Shown here: positions 40,480-51,205 of the stretch, piece after piece | How positions within the stretch are numbered: position 1 is the first letter of the stretch | Layout: each line of letters starts with the position of its first letter | From: Lunularia cruciata | Taxonomy: Eukaryota; Streptophyta; Marchantiopsida; Lunulariales; Lunulariaceae | Direction of reading: 5' to 3' | DNA: 64,000 nucleotides | NCBI GenBank assembly: GCA_948567375.1 | Contig: OX419755.1 | Location: 25,808,517 to 25,872,516 of the forward strand | The notes under the pieces: generated by a model | Database searches by the model: none | What the model was told of the DNA's origin: nothing | Seen by the model: only the letters and a program-made list of their open reading frames with translations | Position numbers and translations under genes: made by a program

Positions 40480-42915
40480 CTAATCCGATCCGATGTCTAC
40501 TTCTTCCTTGGCTTTAAAACCCGAACCCAAAGTAATCTTACTTCCTACTATTCTGTCCTTGGGTTTCACAACTCCTACATCTTCTACCAAATCCAACAAT
40601 TCTCTTTCCTGATCTGAAATTGCACTAGCGGGTAATCTATCTAACTCCTCATCCTTCGACCCACTCTTCTCTAATGTCTCTGAGGGCAACTCCAAAGAAA
40701 TTTGGATCCCGATGTTATCTACTTCGGGTTTTGCTTTAACATCCTGCCGAAGCTTTTCTAACTCTATTCTTACTAAGTCTAATCTAATCGCGATATTGTC
40801 TTCTACTTCTAAGATCTTCCTATCTACACGAGTTCTCAATTTAATCAACAAGGCATTCAAATCTGTATCTTTTGCTTGTCTTCGCCTCGTCTCCTGCACC
40901 AACAACTTCAACTCGTGCAGACGTGCTTCTTCAATTCGAACGCTGGCCTCTGTACTTAACATCGCGTTTACCCTGAGGACTATCTCCTGCAATGGCTCTA
41001 ATCTTGTCTTCCTTTCTCGTTCCCGATCTGCAAGCCATTCCTCTCTGTACATCGCCAATTCTTCTTCGAATTTGGCCTTCACCGCATCCTTCTCTTTCTC
41101 CTTCAGTGCAACCTTCTCTTCCTGATTACGAAGTAAGTCTCGTAATCTCTCTTCTTCTCTATATATCGCAGCCAACTCTCGCTGCCAGAGTTGCTTCTTC
41201 TCTTCCATACTCTCCATCACTCGATCGAGCTCTTGATCCTTCGATACTACCCTCGCCATAGCATGGATGAGCTCTACTCTTGAATCAGCAAAGTGCTGCT
41301 TCAAGATTTCAAATTCAGCTACTTGTCTCTCCCTTGTGACGTCACTCTTCCTCGCAAGATCCTCTCAATAGCTCACTTCTCTCTTCATGTCTTTGATTAC
41401 TTGACTTCTCTCTACTGCTTCCGCTTGTAGTACTTCTCTCTCCTTCTCACCTCGGGTTATACTCTTCTTCAACTCCGAGTTTTCTTCTTCTAATCTCGCT
41501 ACCACCTGCAATACAGTCTTTACCTCTGGACAAGTCGACTGCATCTCCTTCTTCTTCTTCTCCAACTTCACCAACAGCGGGCATACTACCATCTGCAGGT
41601 AATCTACTCCATTACTGATACCTTTGTCCTCCCGCGGAGTAGTCTCTCTTCTTTCTTCGTGTTCTCCCGATACTCGCCTTCTTCTCTGGAGTCTTCATAT
41701 TGAAATTGATGCCTCACTGCCCGAGCTTCCTTCTACCTCTTCCTTCACTCTACTCGGTCCCGCTTCCCACTTCGCCTTACGTCTTGAGCGAATTCCTCTC
41801 TGTACTGCGATCTTCTTCTCCTCGAGCACCGGTACTTCGTCTTCCAGCGCCGCATTGTCTTCGGCTTCTACTTCGGCTTGAATTTCTTCTTCATATTCTT
41901 CAGCCGCTGGTGCCGAGGTCATTTCTCCACCGTCTTCACTGTCACTGCTTGTATCTCCGCTCTGCAGTGTCAGCTCAGGTTCCTCCTCACATTCCGAGTC
42001 CTTCGTCTTGAGCTCGGCTTCGCCTTTTGAGTCTTCATCTTCCGACTCAATCACCACCATTCCTCGCCTCGAGTTATTTTTCTGCATCTTCCAAGGTTTC
42101 TTGCTTTCTTCGGCGTCTACTTGCCGAGTTCTCTTCTTTGTCGGGATACTTTCAACGACCTCCACGTTCTTCCCTATCTTCGCGTAGGAATCGTCTGTGC
42201 TCCGGATTTGGAGAATGTATTGCTGCTCCTCCGCGTCGACTTCTCTTCTCAAATCAGGATGGAAATGAGACACCATTCGATTACGCTCAGCCACATTGAG
42301 CAGATTTAACCCGAGGTAAAAATGGGCTGCAAATGGTACAATGTAGTGTGGAGGTGACTTATCTCGCAGATTCCACACCATCTGCCTCGTTCTTTCGTGA
42401 AAGCACCTTGCCCAATTTATCGGTTCTCCTGCAAATAACTTGTGAAAGAACACCGCTTGGTGTTTCATCACATAGGTAGTTCTCTCCGGCTTCAGGAGGG
42501 CCATTAGTGCACTCACAATTCCCCTCCTCATTGGGTCCTTATAACTCTCAACTTTATACCCATTCTTTGTCCTCTTCGACGAGAAGGCATCTCTCACCTC
42601 CTACGTTTCTTGGGCTATCTCTCCTTTCCCCAAGAACATGGCTCCCTGCTCCGAGCTTGCTTCCTTCCCGAGTATGAGTCTCCAATCCAACTCTGTCCAG
42701 CGAGCCGGATTTCCTCTCTTCCCTTCTTCCTCGGGACCATCGAGACATTTACTCTCGATGAGTTCTGTCATGAATCCTAGAAAACTTATGTTCCAATTCC
42801 ATGCCAAAAAGGTGATCCAAAGTTGGCTCAAGACTTCGATCCTCGCTACTACATCTAATCTCCGAATTGCATGATTTCTCATTGCAAATTCGGAGTTCTT
42901 CTTCCCTCCTCCCAT
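40480..42915 (-). CDS. ORF-L in LTR S: one frame of 811 codons with three stop codons
   Basis: This is the best copy of the LTR-encoded protein. From Met 42915 (MGGGKKNSEF) to the stop at 40480 the frame never shifts. It is broken only by TAG at 42598-42600 (CAG in D), TGA at 41692-41694 and TGA at 41362-41364 (both CGA in D's 5' LTR). Residues ~1-230 are a conserved globular region with LWITFLAWNWN, KPERTTYVM, FFHKLFAGE, PPHYIVPFAAHFYLGLNLL and EEQQYILQI. A Lys/Glu/Ser linker (~230-440) and a long coiled coil (~440-811, with EEKKQLWQRELAAIYREEER) follow. The upstream Met at 43043 is conserved, but S has a short deletion between it and 42915. No membrane segment, no nucleic-acid-binding motif that I recognise. 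Role unknown. Confidence 0.8.
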
Positions 42916-43060
42916 CTCTTCTACTTTCTTTCGATCTCTCTCTTGACTTCTCCCTTATGCACTAACACAAGTCCAACTCTATTTCCCTTTCCCCGATCAC
43001 CTGCAAGACAACTCCTCAACGGCGAAGGAAAATTGCTCGACATTTCGTCATTGCAGTTTC

Positions 43061-43070
43061 AATTTTTATA
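43061..43070 (-). promoter_or_regulatory. Candidate TATA box ahead of ORF-L (copy S)
   Basis: TATAAAAATT on the minus strand starts 27 nt before the ATG at 43043 and 155 nt before the Met at 42915. The spacing is the same in D (11892 to 11919). Promoter function is inferred. Confidence 0.45.
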
Positions 43071-43456
43071 GAGTTGCACTTCTTCGTCTTCCGTCACTTC
43101 GAGTTTCTACCGAGAAATCACACCTCCGGCATGCACTTTTCACTGTCACCCCATGTTTGTGCGTATGAGCCGCCAATTTTGAAACGGCCCCTTCTTGAAT
43201 TTCTCACTCCGACAAAAGGTTGTTAGACTGTCTTTGCCTCGGGTTGAGCTCCCCCCGAGCCAAAGACAATTTACTTCGTATTGTATGCTGACACGGCATT
43301 TCAGAGTACTTCGCCTTATGACCCAAAGTCACTTTACTTTGGGTTTCACCCCGAAGACAGTTTTCTTCGTCTTCTTTGGCCAAACAGGCGCAATCCGACT
43401 TCTCTATACACTTCTTCTCCTTTATTTTGAAAAAAACAAAAAATGTGGGCACCACA

Positions 43457-43461
43457 CTTAC
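43457..43461. repeat. Right TSD of LTR S (CTTAC)
   Basis: A perfect copy of 39681-39685; the LTR of C resumes after it. Confidence 0.95.
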
Positions 43462-43492
43462 TAACTATGTCTCTAAACTCCATATTGTTACA

Positions 43493-44033
43493 CATACATA
43501 GGATTGATACTTAAATTTAAGCCAAAATAATGAGCACTAAGTAATAGCACTTTTCTTTACTCAACTTCAAAAGTATGAATACTGAACAATAACTCACTAC
43601 AAATGCCTCCTTTAAATAGGTATCACACTTAATGGTTATCTAACTACCTATCTATCAGCTACTACTTTACAAATCTATGGATCCAAAGTGTCTCTCCACT
43701 TCTTCATATTTACCTTTTCAAATCTCAAAATTGTAGCTAATATGATCTGATGTCTACCTCTACTTTGGCTTCTATACCCAATATAACTACAATTGCCTCT
43801 TGCACTTTGAGTTCATCTACTAATACAACTTCTTCTTCTACTTCTATCACATCTTCAGTCTAAACTGAAATTGAAGTCATGGGTCTACTAATTACTTCAT
43901 CCTTCCCAACTCTAACTAACTCAATGAACCAAGTAACTCACCCAAAGTAAACGACACTCCTACCTCAACTACTTTGCATCTAGTTCCTACCTTCAAACCA
44001 CTACAAAGGTCATCTAATTTTGATCTAACTAAA
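43493..44033 (-). mobile_element. LTR B, segment 2 (U3/R boundary and ORF-L tail)
   Basis: It continues LTR B after element C. CTATTTAAA lies near 43611-43619 on the minus strand, followed upstream by a decayed ORF-L tail (VRSKLDDLCSGL at about 44020-43990). It is cut at 44034 by element E and goes on at 57951 with RKMIEVGDN-type coiled-coil sequence. Confidence 0.85.
44029..44033. repeat. Left TSD of element E (CTAAA)
   Basis: CTAAA before TGTGACAACCC, repeated at 57951-57955. Confidence 0.95.
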
Positions 44034-46629
44034 TGTGACAACCCGGAAAATATCACTTTTGCGGTAATCGGATAAGCAAAGTTTGTTCCAATAGAGATAC
44101 GATTCAAAATTGGTCAAATACGAAGTCAAACAGTAACTTGTAGTTCTTCTTGATTTCTTCTTGATTTCTTCTTTAATCTCTCAAGTAGAAACTTCACCCG
44201 GAAGAGAGTAACAAGCTCACAATCTTGACAACTTGTCACAAATACACACACACATAATCACAACATAGCAAATTCTGTCCAAACAACTCTTGATTGTGAT
44301 GATTCAAATTCTCCCAAAGATGGAACTTCACTTTGAAGAATGATTTTGCCTCAGAATTGTGTTCCATCCCTCCACTGAAGGCACAACTTCCTCAATCAAA
44401 ATTGCTTCACGTCAACTTCGTGATGCACTCTTCTTCAAGCTGTCCAACTCCTGCTCCATTATTGTTGCTGTCGCCTTCAAATGAATATTCTCGATGCGCA
44501 CATCACTCACTTCCTCCTTCATTTTGCTCAGCCACATCGCCTGCTCCTTCAATTCCCCTGCTTGCTTCTACAGTTCTTTCCCTCTTGACTCGTAGCTCTC
44601 TTGTAACATCGCAAAAGTCTTCTTCTTCAAGACTTCTTCCCTCTGAAGTTCTCCAATTTCTTCATTTCTTTGGACTTGTTGCTCCCGCAACCCCTTCACT
44701 TCACCACCTACAACTCATTCATCACCTTTCTACAATCTTGGGGAATTACTTTCCAATGCTCCTTCAATAGCTCTAGCAACGGTGGACAACCTTTGTTAGA
44801 TACAGTATCCCACCAAAGTTATCTTCATCTTTGTCACCGTCTTTGTCTTTGTACTTTGGCTCCTCCATTGGCTCCTTTTGCCAAAGTCGTGATCTTTGTA
44901 TCTTCAGAAACACTGCTTTTGAACTCTCTTCTCCTTTAACAATTGAACTCGGCTCCGCAGGATACTACTCCTTTTCCTCTGGTCTCTGCTTATCCATCAC
45001 CAGGGCTACGCAATGACTCGTTGTTCTTGGTACTTTTTCAATCATTGCATGACAAGCTTCACTGACTCCCACTGCTTGTTGAACCTTAGGTTTCCCCTCA
45101 CTCTCACTTCTAGACTCCTCACTTTGTAAGGTGAGTTCATCCTCTTCTGATTCCTCTCCTTGCGACTCCGTTTCTTCTTTAGACTCTGATTTCAATGATG
45201 CTTTTCTCACCATTTTCTTACTCTGCACAACCAGTCTTCGAGTCTTCCTTTGAGTTGGAAGTAACTTTGCTTCTTTGGGTTTACTGCGCTTCTTCTTCTC
45301 TGGACTTGTGACTTCTTCCATCTTCCATTGTCATGTCTTCAAGAAGTGTTCATCATTGGCTCGCAAGTGTGTCATATATTGTCGCTCTTCTTCATCCGCT
45401 TTGCGTCTTAAATCAGGATGGAAATGGGACACCATGTGATGTCTCTCCTCCATTGTTAGCAAATTCAACCCGAAGTAGAAGTGTGTTGCAAATGGTGCAA
45501 AATAATGGGGAGGCAAACTTGTCCTCCAATTGATCACCATCTGCCTCGTTTGGTGGTGAAAACACTTTGCTCAATTCACCTTTACCCCTGTAAACATCTG
45601 GTGGAAGAAGACCGTTTGCTGCATGTTCACGTAAGTTGTTCATTCATGGCCATCATTGCCCCCACAATACTTCTCCTAATTGGATCCCGATAGGACTTCA
45701 CCTTGTAGCCATTTGTGGTTCTTGGAGCAAAGAAAGAGTTTTGGATTTCCGTCGTCTCTTTTGCAGCATCACACTTCCAATAGAAGGTGATCCCCGTTGG
45801 TTCTCTTGCTTCCTTCCCCAACACTAACCTCCAATCCAACTCAGTCCATCAAGCCAAATTTCCTCTCTTCTCTTCAACTTCGGGACCTTCCTCACAATTA
45901 CTGGCACCTATCTCTACCATCACTCTTGGGAAACTGAAATTCCAATTCCATGCTAAAAATGTAATACAAAGTCTATTCAAGACCTCAATTTTGGCTACCA
46001 CATCTAACCTACAAATTGCAAAGCTTCACACTGCCAGAGCATTTATGACCTTCTTTGCCATGATCTGCTCTCTCGTTCTTCGACATTGAAAGATGATGCC
46101 CTCTCTTGGACGAGACACTCTGACCCCTTCTAGATTTTGGAAAATTGCACTCTCAATTGGCTTTTGGACATGCATTATTGCAAGACGACTACTCAAAGGA
46201 ATTGGAAATTTACTTGGCATATTTAACTTGTCCCTGCGCAATTGCAATTTTATATTACCCCAAATTGCAGTCATTCTTAAGTTGATTTCAAATTCGACTT
46301 TCCCTCTTCTGCGTGTTGATGTCGTGTCACTGTCAAGACATGCTTCTTTTGCCTCCGCTGTTTCTTGAAGTGTACTTTCTTGCTACGTACCAAGGTTGTT
46401 AGACAATCTTCATATCACCTACGCTTCTCGACCTAAAGACAATGCTCTTTGGACTTTTTTCCATCATATCCCTCTTCTTAGTACCTCCATCATCAGATCC
46501 AATCTCGCCTTCTTGGGATTTCCTCCATAGTCACTTCCATCCATTCTTCTTTTTCAATTCGGCTTTTTGTGCTTACTTCTTCCCTCAAATGCTAATAAAT
46601 AGAAAAAACCACAAAATGTGGGCACCACA
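44034..46629 (-). repeat. Element E 3' LTR (2,596 bp, shortened)
   Basis: TGTGACAACCC to GGGCACCACA on the plus strand. Compared with S it lacks about 1.1 kb. The joint at about 44430 lies at GAGTGCAGC, a 9-bp word that occurs both in ORF-L and in R (compare 2040 and 3179 in LTR I). The TATTTAAR box is lost. R-U5 is 44034-44430. Confidence 0.92.
44434..46216 (-). pseudogene. ORF-L remnant in E 3' LTR
   Basis: On the minus strand it starts at the conserved Met near 46216 (MPSKFPIPLSS), followed by GVRVSRPREGIIFQC, MAKKVINALAV, then 45839-45627 (DWRLVLGKEA, TFYWKCDAAKETTEI, NGYKVKSYRD), 45540-45331 (FAPFATHFYFGLNLL, SHFHPDLRRKADEEE), 45321-44965 (charged linker) and coiled coil to about 44434. 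Stops and shifts are frequent. The C-terminal half of the coiled coil is removed by the LTR deletion. Confidence 0.78.
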
Positions 46630-47365
46630 TACCTCCTCTCTCAAATGTGAGCATCCCCGCAAACACCGACAACCGGGTCTTTATACAAATTGGGTTTGGG
46701 GTCCAATATTTTCTTACACTCCACCCATTGATGCAAGTGGCAAAAGGATTGCTGCCCAGGTCTGCCAATTGAATAGAGCCATTGACATAAATGTACATCA
46801 CGCGATACGGCCCCATCCACCTCAAATGTAATTTTCCTGGAAAAAATAGGCGGTGATTGTCATACAACAATACCAAGTCCCCCCCTTGAACAGCCACATG
46901 TTTGATTCTTTTATCATGCCTAACCTTCCATTGTTCTTGAATTTCCTTTGTAGTTTGCATTGCATCATCCTTTTTCTCTTCTAACCACATCAGTTGATGG
47001 ATCCAAAGATCTTGGCTTTCTTCCTCCGACAAGCGTTCTTCACAAAGAATTTGATATGTTGGTACTTCAAAATCAATTGGTGATATAGGATGCAATCCGT
47101 ATGTCAGGAAGTAAGGAGTTTGCTTGGTACTAATCTTTTCAGTTGTTTGATATGCCCACAAAGCTGCAAGTAACTTTGTGTCCCAGTCATAGGTATAATT
47201 GATTGTCACCTTATTCAAAATTTTGCACAACAATCCATTGGCCTTCTCCGTGAGTCCATTCACTTTTGGGTTGTAAGGCGTGGTCTTCCGATGTTTAATT
47301 TGGAAGTACTTGGTTAACGCTTCCACCATTGAGTTCAAAAAATGGGTTCTCCGATCACTGACCAA
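46592..47365 (-). CDS. pol: Element E: integrase core end and C-terminal domain
   Basis: This open stretch of 257 codons starts at VSDRRTHFLNSMVEALTKYF (catalytic Asp 2), then TTPYNPKVNGLTEKANGLL (catalytic Glu in TEKAN), LLAALWAYQTTEKISTKQTP, and a C-terminal part KHVAVQGGDLVLLYDNHRLF, LHLRWMGPYRVMYIY (GPY motif). The frame runs past the purine tract and ends about 40 bp inside the LTR. D lacks this whole region. It is the only full integrase C-terminus of family G here. Confidence 0.9.
   Translation of the reverse strand: MVSDRRTHFLNSMVEALTKYFQIKHRKTTPYNPKVNGLTEKANGLLCKILNKVTINYTYDWDTKLLAALWAYQTTEKISTKQTPYFLTYGLHPISPIDFEVPTYQILCEERLSEEESQDLWIHQLMWLEEKKDDAMQTTKEIQEQWKVRHDKRIKHVAVQGGDLVLLYDNHRLFFPGKLHLRWMGPYRVMYIYVNGSIQLADLGSNPFATCINGWSVRKYWTPNPICIKTRLSVFAGMLTFERGGMWCPHFVVFSIY
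46630..46642 (-). other. Polypurine tract of element E
   Basis: The minus strand reads GAGAGAGGAGGTA, directly before the LTR start TGTGGTGCCC. This is the plus-strand primer position and fixes the LTR boundary. Confidence 0.85.
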
Positions 47366-47952
47366 TTCTAGAGGACACCCGTAACGGGAATTGATGTTTC
47401 AAAAGAAAAATTATGCAATTGTTTTTGCATCATCTCTTCATGTTGCCTCTACTTCTACCATCTTGGTAGCATAATCAGTACATACCAAGATGTACCTCTT
47501 TCTTGTTACACGGGTTATTGGTTGAATAGGGCCCACAAAATCAATACCCCATTTCTCAAATGGTGCCGGGAGCAAAATTGGTTTGAAAGGCCACTAGGAA
47601 GTCGCCGTCGGTTTCCTTGTTCTTTGACTGGCATCACAACTTTGAATATGGGCATGAGTATCTTTATACATCTTAGGCCACCAATACCTTGCTGAAAGAA
47701 TTTTCTTCACCGTATTTTCAGGGCATAATGTCGTCCCAATGCTTCCGAGTGTAATGATTCAATGACTCCTCCAACTTTGTATGCTTCCAAACATCTCCAA
47801 AGTACTTCATCTTTGCCCATCTTGAACAAAATGTTGTGTTTTAATTGGTACGGTACCATTTTCTGAACGAAGACTGCCCTTTGCTCCGGGTCCAGCCCCT
47901 CAGGACAATGACACGTATGCAAATGGTGATATTTGGCCGCATACCTTGTACT
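47366..47952 (-). pseudogene. pol: Element E: integrase zinc region and first catalytic Asp
   Basis: 47922-47707 encodes CPEGLDPEQRAVFVQKM, YKVGGVIESLHSEALGRHYA with both zinc His residues. The following 47706-47366 matches KEILSARYWWPKM, the CDASQ-like region (second Cys changed), WGIDFVGPIQP with Asp 1, TRKRYILVCTDYATKMVEVEA and RYGCPLEL, with stops (including one at about 47590). Co-linear with 19009-19600 of D. Confidence 0.8.
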
Positions 47953-49062
47953 TCAAACAGCCATTAAATGATATAGCTCTTCATCAAGAAACCGATCATC
48001 AATTTCCAAGTCTTGGTCTTGAGTTTCTAACCTGGATAAGAAGTCCGCATTTGAATGCAAAGCTCCCTTCCTTACTTGTCCAATGTATGTGAATTCTTGT
48101 AACAACAAGATCCATTGTGGAATTCGCTTGGACAAATCTGCCTTCTTGACCAAGTGTTGTAATGCATAATGGTCAACATAGAAGATGAACTCGTATCCCA
48201 GCAGGTAGTGGCAAAATTTCTTGCAAGGATACACCATTTCGAGTGCTTCTTGTTCATTTGTTGAATAGTTCTTTTTTGAGATTGATAATTGTCGGCTAGC
48301 ATAATATAAATAGTCCTTCTTCTTCTTGTCCTTTTGACTTAAGACAACTCCGATTTCCATGGATGAAGTGTCCACATACACATGAAAAGGGATATCCCAA
48401 TTCGGGGCCTTCATATCTGGTGCTTCAACCAGTTTCTGCTTCAATACTTGGAAAGCATCTTCTTGCGCGGCTTCCCACAAGTAGTCTTTGGACTTCTTTA
48501 GTAGCTTTGTAAAGGGTGCAGATAGCACCGCATAATTTGACACAAAGCGTCTGTAGTATCCAACATGTTCTAAGAAGGCTCTCAGTTCCCGGATATTCTT
48601 TGGGGATTCCAAAGCTGAGATTACTTTGACCTTCTCAACATCAACTTTGATACCTCGGCTTGACACCTGATGCCCCAAAAGAATTCCCTCTTTCATTGCA
48701 AAGAAAAATTTCTCCGGGTATAATGCCAAACTAGCAAAATGACATCTTTCAAAATTTTGGCAAAGGTAATCTAAATGTGCATCTCTTTGTCCAAACACAA
48801 AAAAATCATCAATGAAGACTTCCACAAATTTGCACAGAAAATCTTTGAAGATCACATTCATCATCCGTTGGAAAGTAGCAGGAGCATTACACAACCCAAA
48901 GGGCATTTGATTGTATGCAAAGGTGCCCCAATCGGTGGTGAATGTAGTTTTATCCTTGTACTCTTCTCGGATGGATACTTGATTGTATCCTAAAAATCCA
49001 TCAAGAAAACTATAGCAAGGATGACCAGCTACTTGGTCCAAAATTGTATCAGTAAAAGGCAA
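47953..49062 (-). CDS. pol: Element E: reverse transcriptase and RNase H, 369-codon open stretch
   Basis: It contains PFTDTILDQVAGH, FLDGFLGYNQVSIREEY, QMPFGLCNAPATFQRMMN, the catalytic FIDDFFVFG, LLGHQVSSRGIKVD, ELRAFLEHVGYYRRFVSNY, RNase H YVDTSSMEIGVVLSQ and EQEALEMVYPCKKFCHYL. It ends with the TGA also present in D before the integrase. The upstream part is shifted by a 97-bp duplication. Confidence 0.92.
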   Translation of the reverse strand: MPFTDTILDQVAGHPCYSFLDGFLGYNQVSIREEYKDKTTFTTDWGTFAYNQMPFGLCNAPATFQRMMNVIFKDFLCKFVEVFIDDFFVFGQRDAHLDYLCQNFERCHFASLALYPEKFFFAMKEGILLGHQVSSRGIKVDVEKVKVISALESPKNIRELRAFLEHVGYYRRFVSNYAVLSAPFTKLLKKSKDYLWEAAQEDAFQVLKQKLVEAPDMKAPNWDIPFHVYVDTSSMEIGVVLSQKDKKKKDYLYYASRQLSISKKNYSTNEQEALEMVYPCKKFCHYLLGYEFIFYVDHYALQHLVKKADLSKRIPQWILLLQEFTYIGQVRKGALHSNADFLSRLETQDQDLEIDDRFLDEELYHLMAV

Positions 49063-49172
49063 AGGATGATGGTCCTTGATTGTATCCTAAAAATCCATCG
49101 AGAAAACTATAGCAAGGGTGACCAGCTACTTGGTCCAAAATTGTATCAGTAAAAGGCAAAGGATGATGGTCC
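48979..49172. repeat. 97-bp tandem duplication in E's RT
   Basis: 48979-49075 and 49076-49172 both start TTGATTGTATCCTAAAAATC and end GATGATGGTCC, differing at about two positions. 97 is not a multiple of three, so it shifts the RT frame. The duplicated part encodes LPFTDTILDQVAGHPCYSFL. Confidence 0.93.
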
Positions 49173-50369
49173 TTTCTTGTGACTGCATTCAATTTGCAAA
49201 AATCTTGGTACACTTGAATCTGTCTGTCTTCTTCTTTGGAACAATGACAATGGGGGAAACCCACTCACTGCTCAAGACAAGAAAGATTATTCTGGCCCCT
49301 AAGTACTTGTCAATTTTGTCTTTCACCAAGAAGGAGTACTTTGGGTTCAGGCGGTATTGTCTTTGCCAAACCGGAACTGCACCTTCAACCAGATCAATCC
49401 GGTGTTCTCCAAATTTTTGTGGAATTGCTGGCATTTGATCAATAGACCAGGCGAATACATCTTGGAATTCTATAAACAAGGTAGTGTATCCTGCCAACTC
49501 CTCTGCAGTGACTGTCTTCAAAATCTTCAAAGTTTTTCCTTCAGTCAAGACCACATCTTGACAGTCATCGGGGTTAATGACGCCTTCCATGTGGCTCACT
49601 TGGCTCAATCCAAGACATACTGCTGTCAAACCCCCTTCCTCCAAGTCTTGTTTACCCGAGGCAATGTCGTATGTGTCTTTGTCTTTGACCTCTACCTCAT
49701 AGCATTCTAGGTAATTAACTTGGACTTTGTCTTCGGAGTCCTCGGAAGACAAAGATGATGAATCTTCATATTCATCTTTGTCTTCTGACAAAGTAGTTTT
49801 CCCAAGGTGAGGAACCTTTGTCCAACTTACGATCACCAGCTTTTGCTCGTTGGACAAATGTCTTTAAATCTTAATTTTTGCTGGTGCCAATCCACCATGA
49901 CCTGGGTATTGTACAACTAGGGTCTTCCAATCAAGAGAGGATAACCAGTTTTGGTTACTGGTCGCAGCACAATGTAATTCAATTTGAAGGGCACCCCTCC
50001 TATGATCGTGGTGATATTTGACAACATGCCCAAGGGCCGTCTCCTAGTTTGATCCACAAATTTCAGAATTCAGGGTGTTGGTTCAAACATTGTATACCCC
50101 TGTTGATGTGCCGTGTCTTTTGTCATGACATTCACACCCAACCCCGAATCAATGGGTATGGATGTGATCAAACAGCTTGCTATCTCCGCATCCACCTTGG
50201 GAGATCTTAAATCTTCTTGTTCGATATGATAAATTGTAGGCAAGTCTTTCTTGGTCATCGCTCTTACTTTCTTGAGTGCTGAACTTAGATGCTTTTTGTA
50301 CAGCTTGTTGTCCTCCCACAATTGTTTAAATGTGATGTTAGTACTTGTAGACACCATATCTGCCACAAT
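49173..50369 (-). pseudogene. pol: Element E: protease and RT N-terminal part
   Basis: 50366-50070 has KKVRAMTKKDLPTIYHIEQE and the protease active site SIPIDSGLGVNVMTKD. A stop after FEPTP and a further stop (RP, stop, LYN near 49925) break it. 49857-49189 carries WTKVPHLGKTTLSE, an acidic linker, MEGVINPDDCQDVVL, IEFQDVFAWSIDQMPAIPQ and EWVSPIVIVPKKK. The reading is one frame longer and less broken than in A. Confidence 0.83.
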
Positions 50370-51205
50370 ATTGTACTACAAAACTCCTCCCAATTTCACC
50401 TGCTTTGCCTTTGTCTTTGGATCTGAAGTTTGTGCTTGTTCAAAGCGGACTTTTGGGTGCTTAAGGATGGTAATTGGACTGTGTATGTCCTTGACCCAAT
50501 GATCATCGGGTTGACCAACTTTGGCTTGGATCAAGTCCTTTACTTTGGACCTGATATCTGCCGGAAAAACTAGAGGTTATGTCTTTGTATTCACCTCCAA
50601 ACTCATCTCCCACGTGCGGAGTATTGCTTCCTTAATTTCTTTCTGCAAGGCTTTTGCTTTGGCTTTTGCTAGGACCTTTTCCTCCTTAACAGAAAGGATA
50701 GCTTTTGGTCGTAGTCTCTTCATTTTTTGTGAAGACGAAGACGTAGTACTCACTTCTTCGGGAGCTCAATTCTTCCTCCCCGTGCGGGTTTCTACCTTCA
50801 AAATTTCAAGGTCCGGCCATTCTCCTTCTGAAGCGGGACTCCCTTCTTGAGGTCTCTCTTCTCAAGTGTGATGCAATTTACATTTGTATCCCCCTTTGCT
50901 TGGAGCGCAGCATGCTCAACGGGAGTATGTACATACTTTATAGGGGGCTTTGAATTGGGTGGTTGCAAGCACTAATTTCTTGTGTGCCCCAATCCTTTAC
51001 AATTTCCACAAAGAGGCACGTACCCAATTTGCCATCTTGGCTCCGGACAATTTGGAGACCAATGTCCCATCAAGCCACAATTGTAACCTGATGCAACATT
51101 TTGAGGTTTATTTTGGCCGCCCATCAGTGGTCTTTATGGGGGAGCATTAGTATTGTACTCTCGTGGTCCATACTTGGGACCTTGATATGATGTGCTTGTT
51201 GGAGA
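50370..51205 (-). pseudogene. gag: Element E: gag-pol linker and gag C-terminal knuckles
   Basis: 50850-50370 on the minus strand gives PDLEILKVETRTGRKN, KAKALQKEIKEA-type Lys-rich linker. 51150-50870 gives the half-knuckle GYNCGLMGHWSPNCPEP and GYVPLCGNCKGLGH, with the region after it decayed. It is co-linear with 15880-16760 of D. Confidence 0.75.

Larger units (their letters stand above)
39686..43456 (-). mobile_element. Solo LTR S: complete 3,771-bp family G LTR with ORF-L
   Basis: It is bounded by TGTGACAACCC and GGGCACCACA, with a perfect CTTAC TSD in the LTR of C. On the minus strand the order is: TGTGGTGCCC start, TATAAAAATT (43070-43061), ORF-L (to 40480), TATTTAAG (40362-40355), R-U5 and CACA end. 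It defines the full LTR of family G, as there is no gag or pol inside. It is the least damaged LTR copy. 42916-43456 and 39686-40479 hold no other gene. Confidence 0.95.
26386..43492 (-). mobile_element. Element C: chromovirus (Ty3/gypsy), minus strand, carrying K and LTR S
   Basis: 3' LTR 26386-26786, 5' LTR 39306-39685 plus 43462-43492, tRNA-iMet primer site at 39293-39304. The TSD is CATAT (26381-26385) against CATAC (43493-43497), one transition apart. Removing C joins LTR B across ACAAACACATA and ATAGGATTGATAC, which occur next to each other in other copies. The inner order on the minus strand is gag, protease, RT (split by K), RNase H, integrase, chromodomain. Confidence 0.92.
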
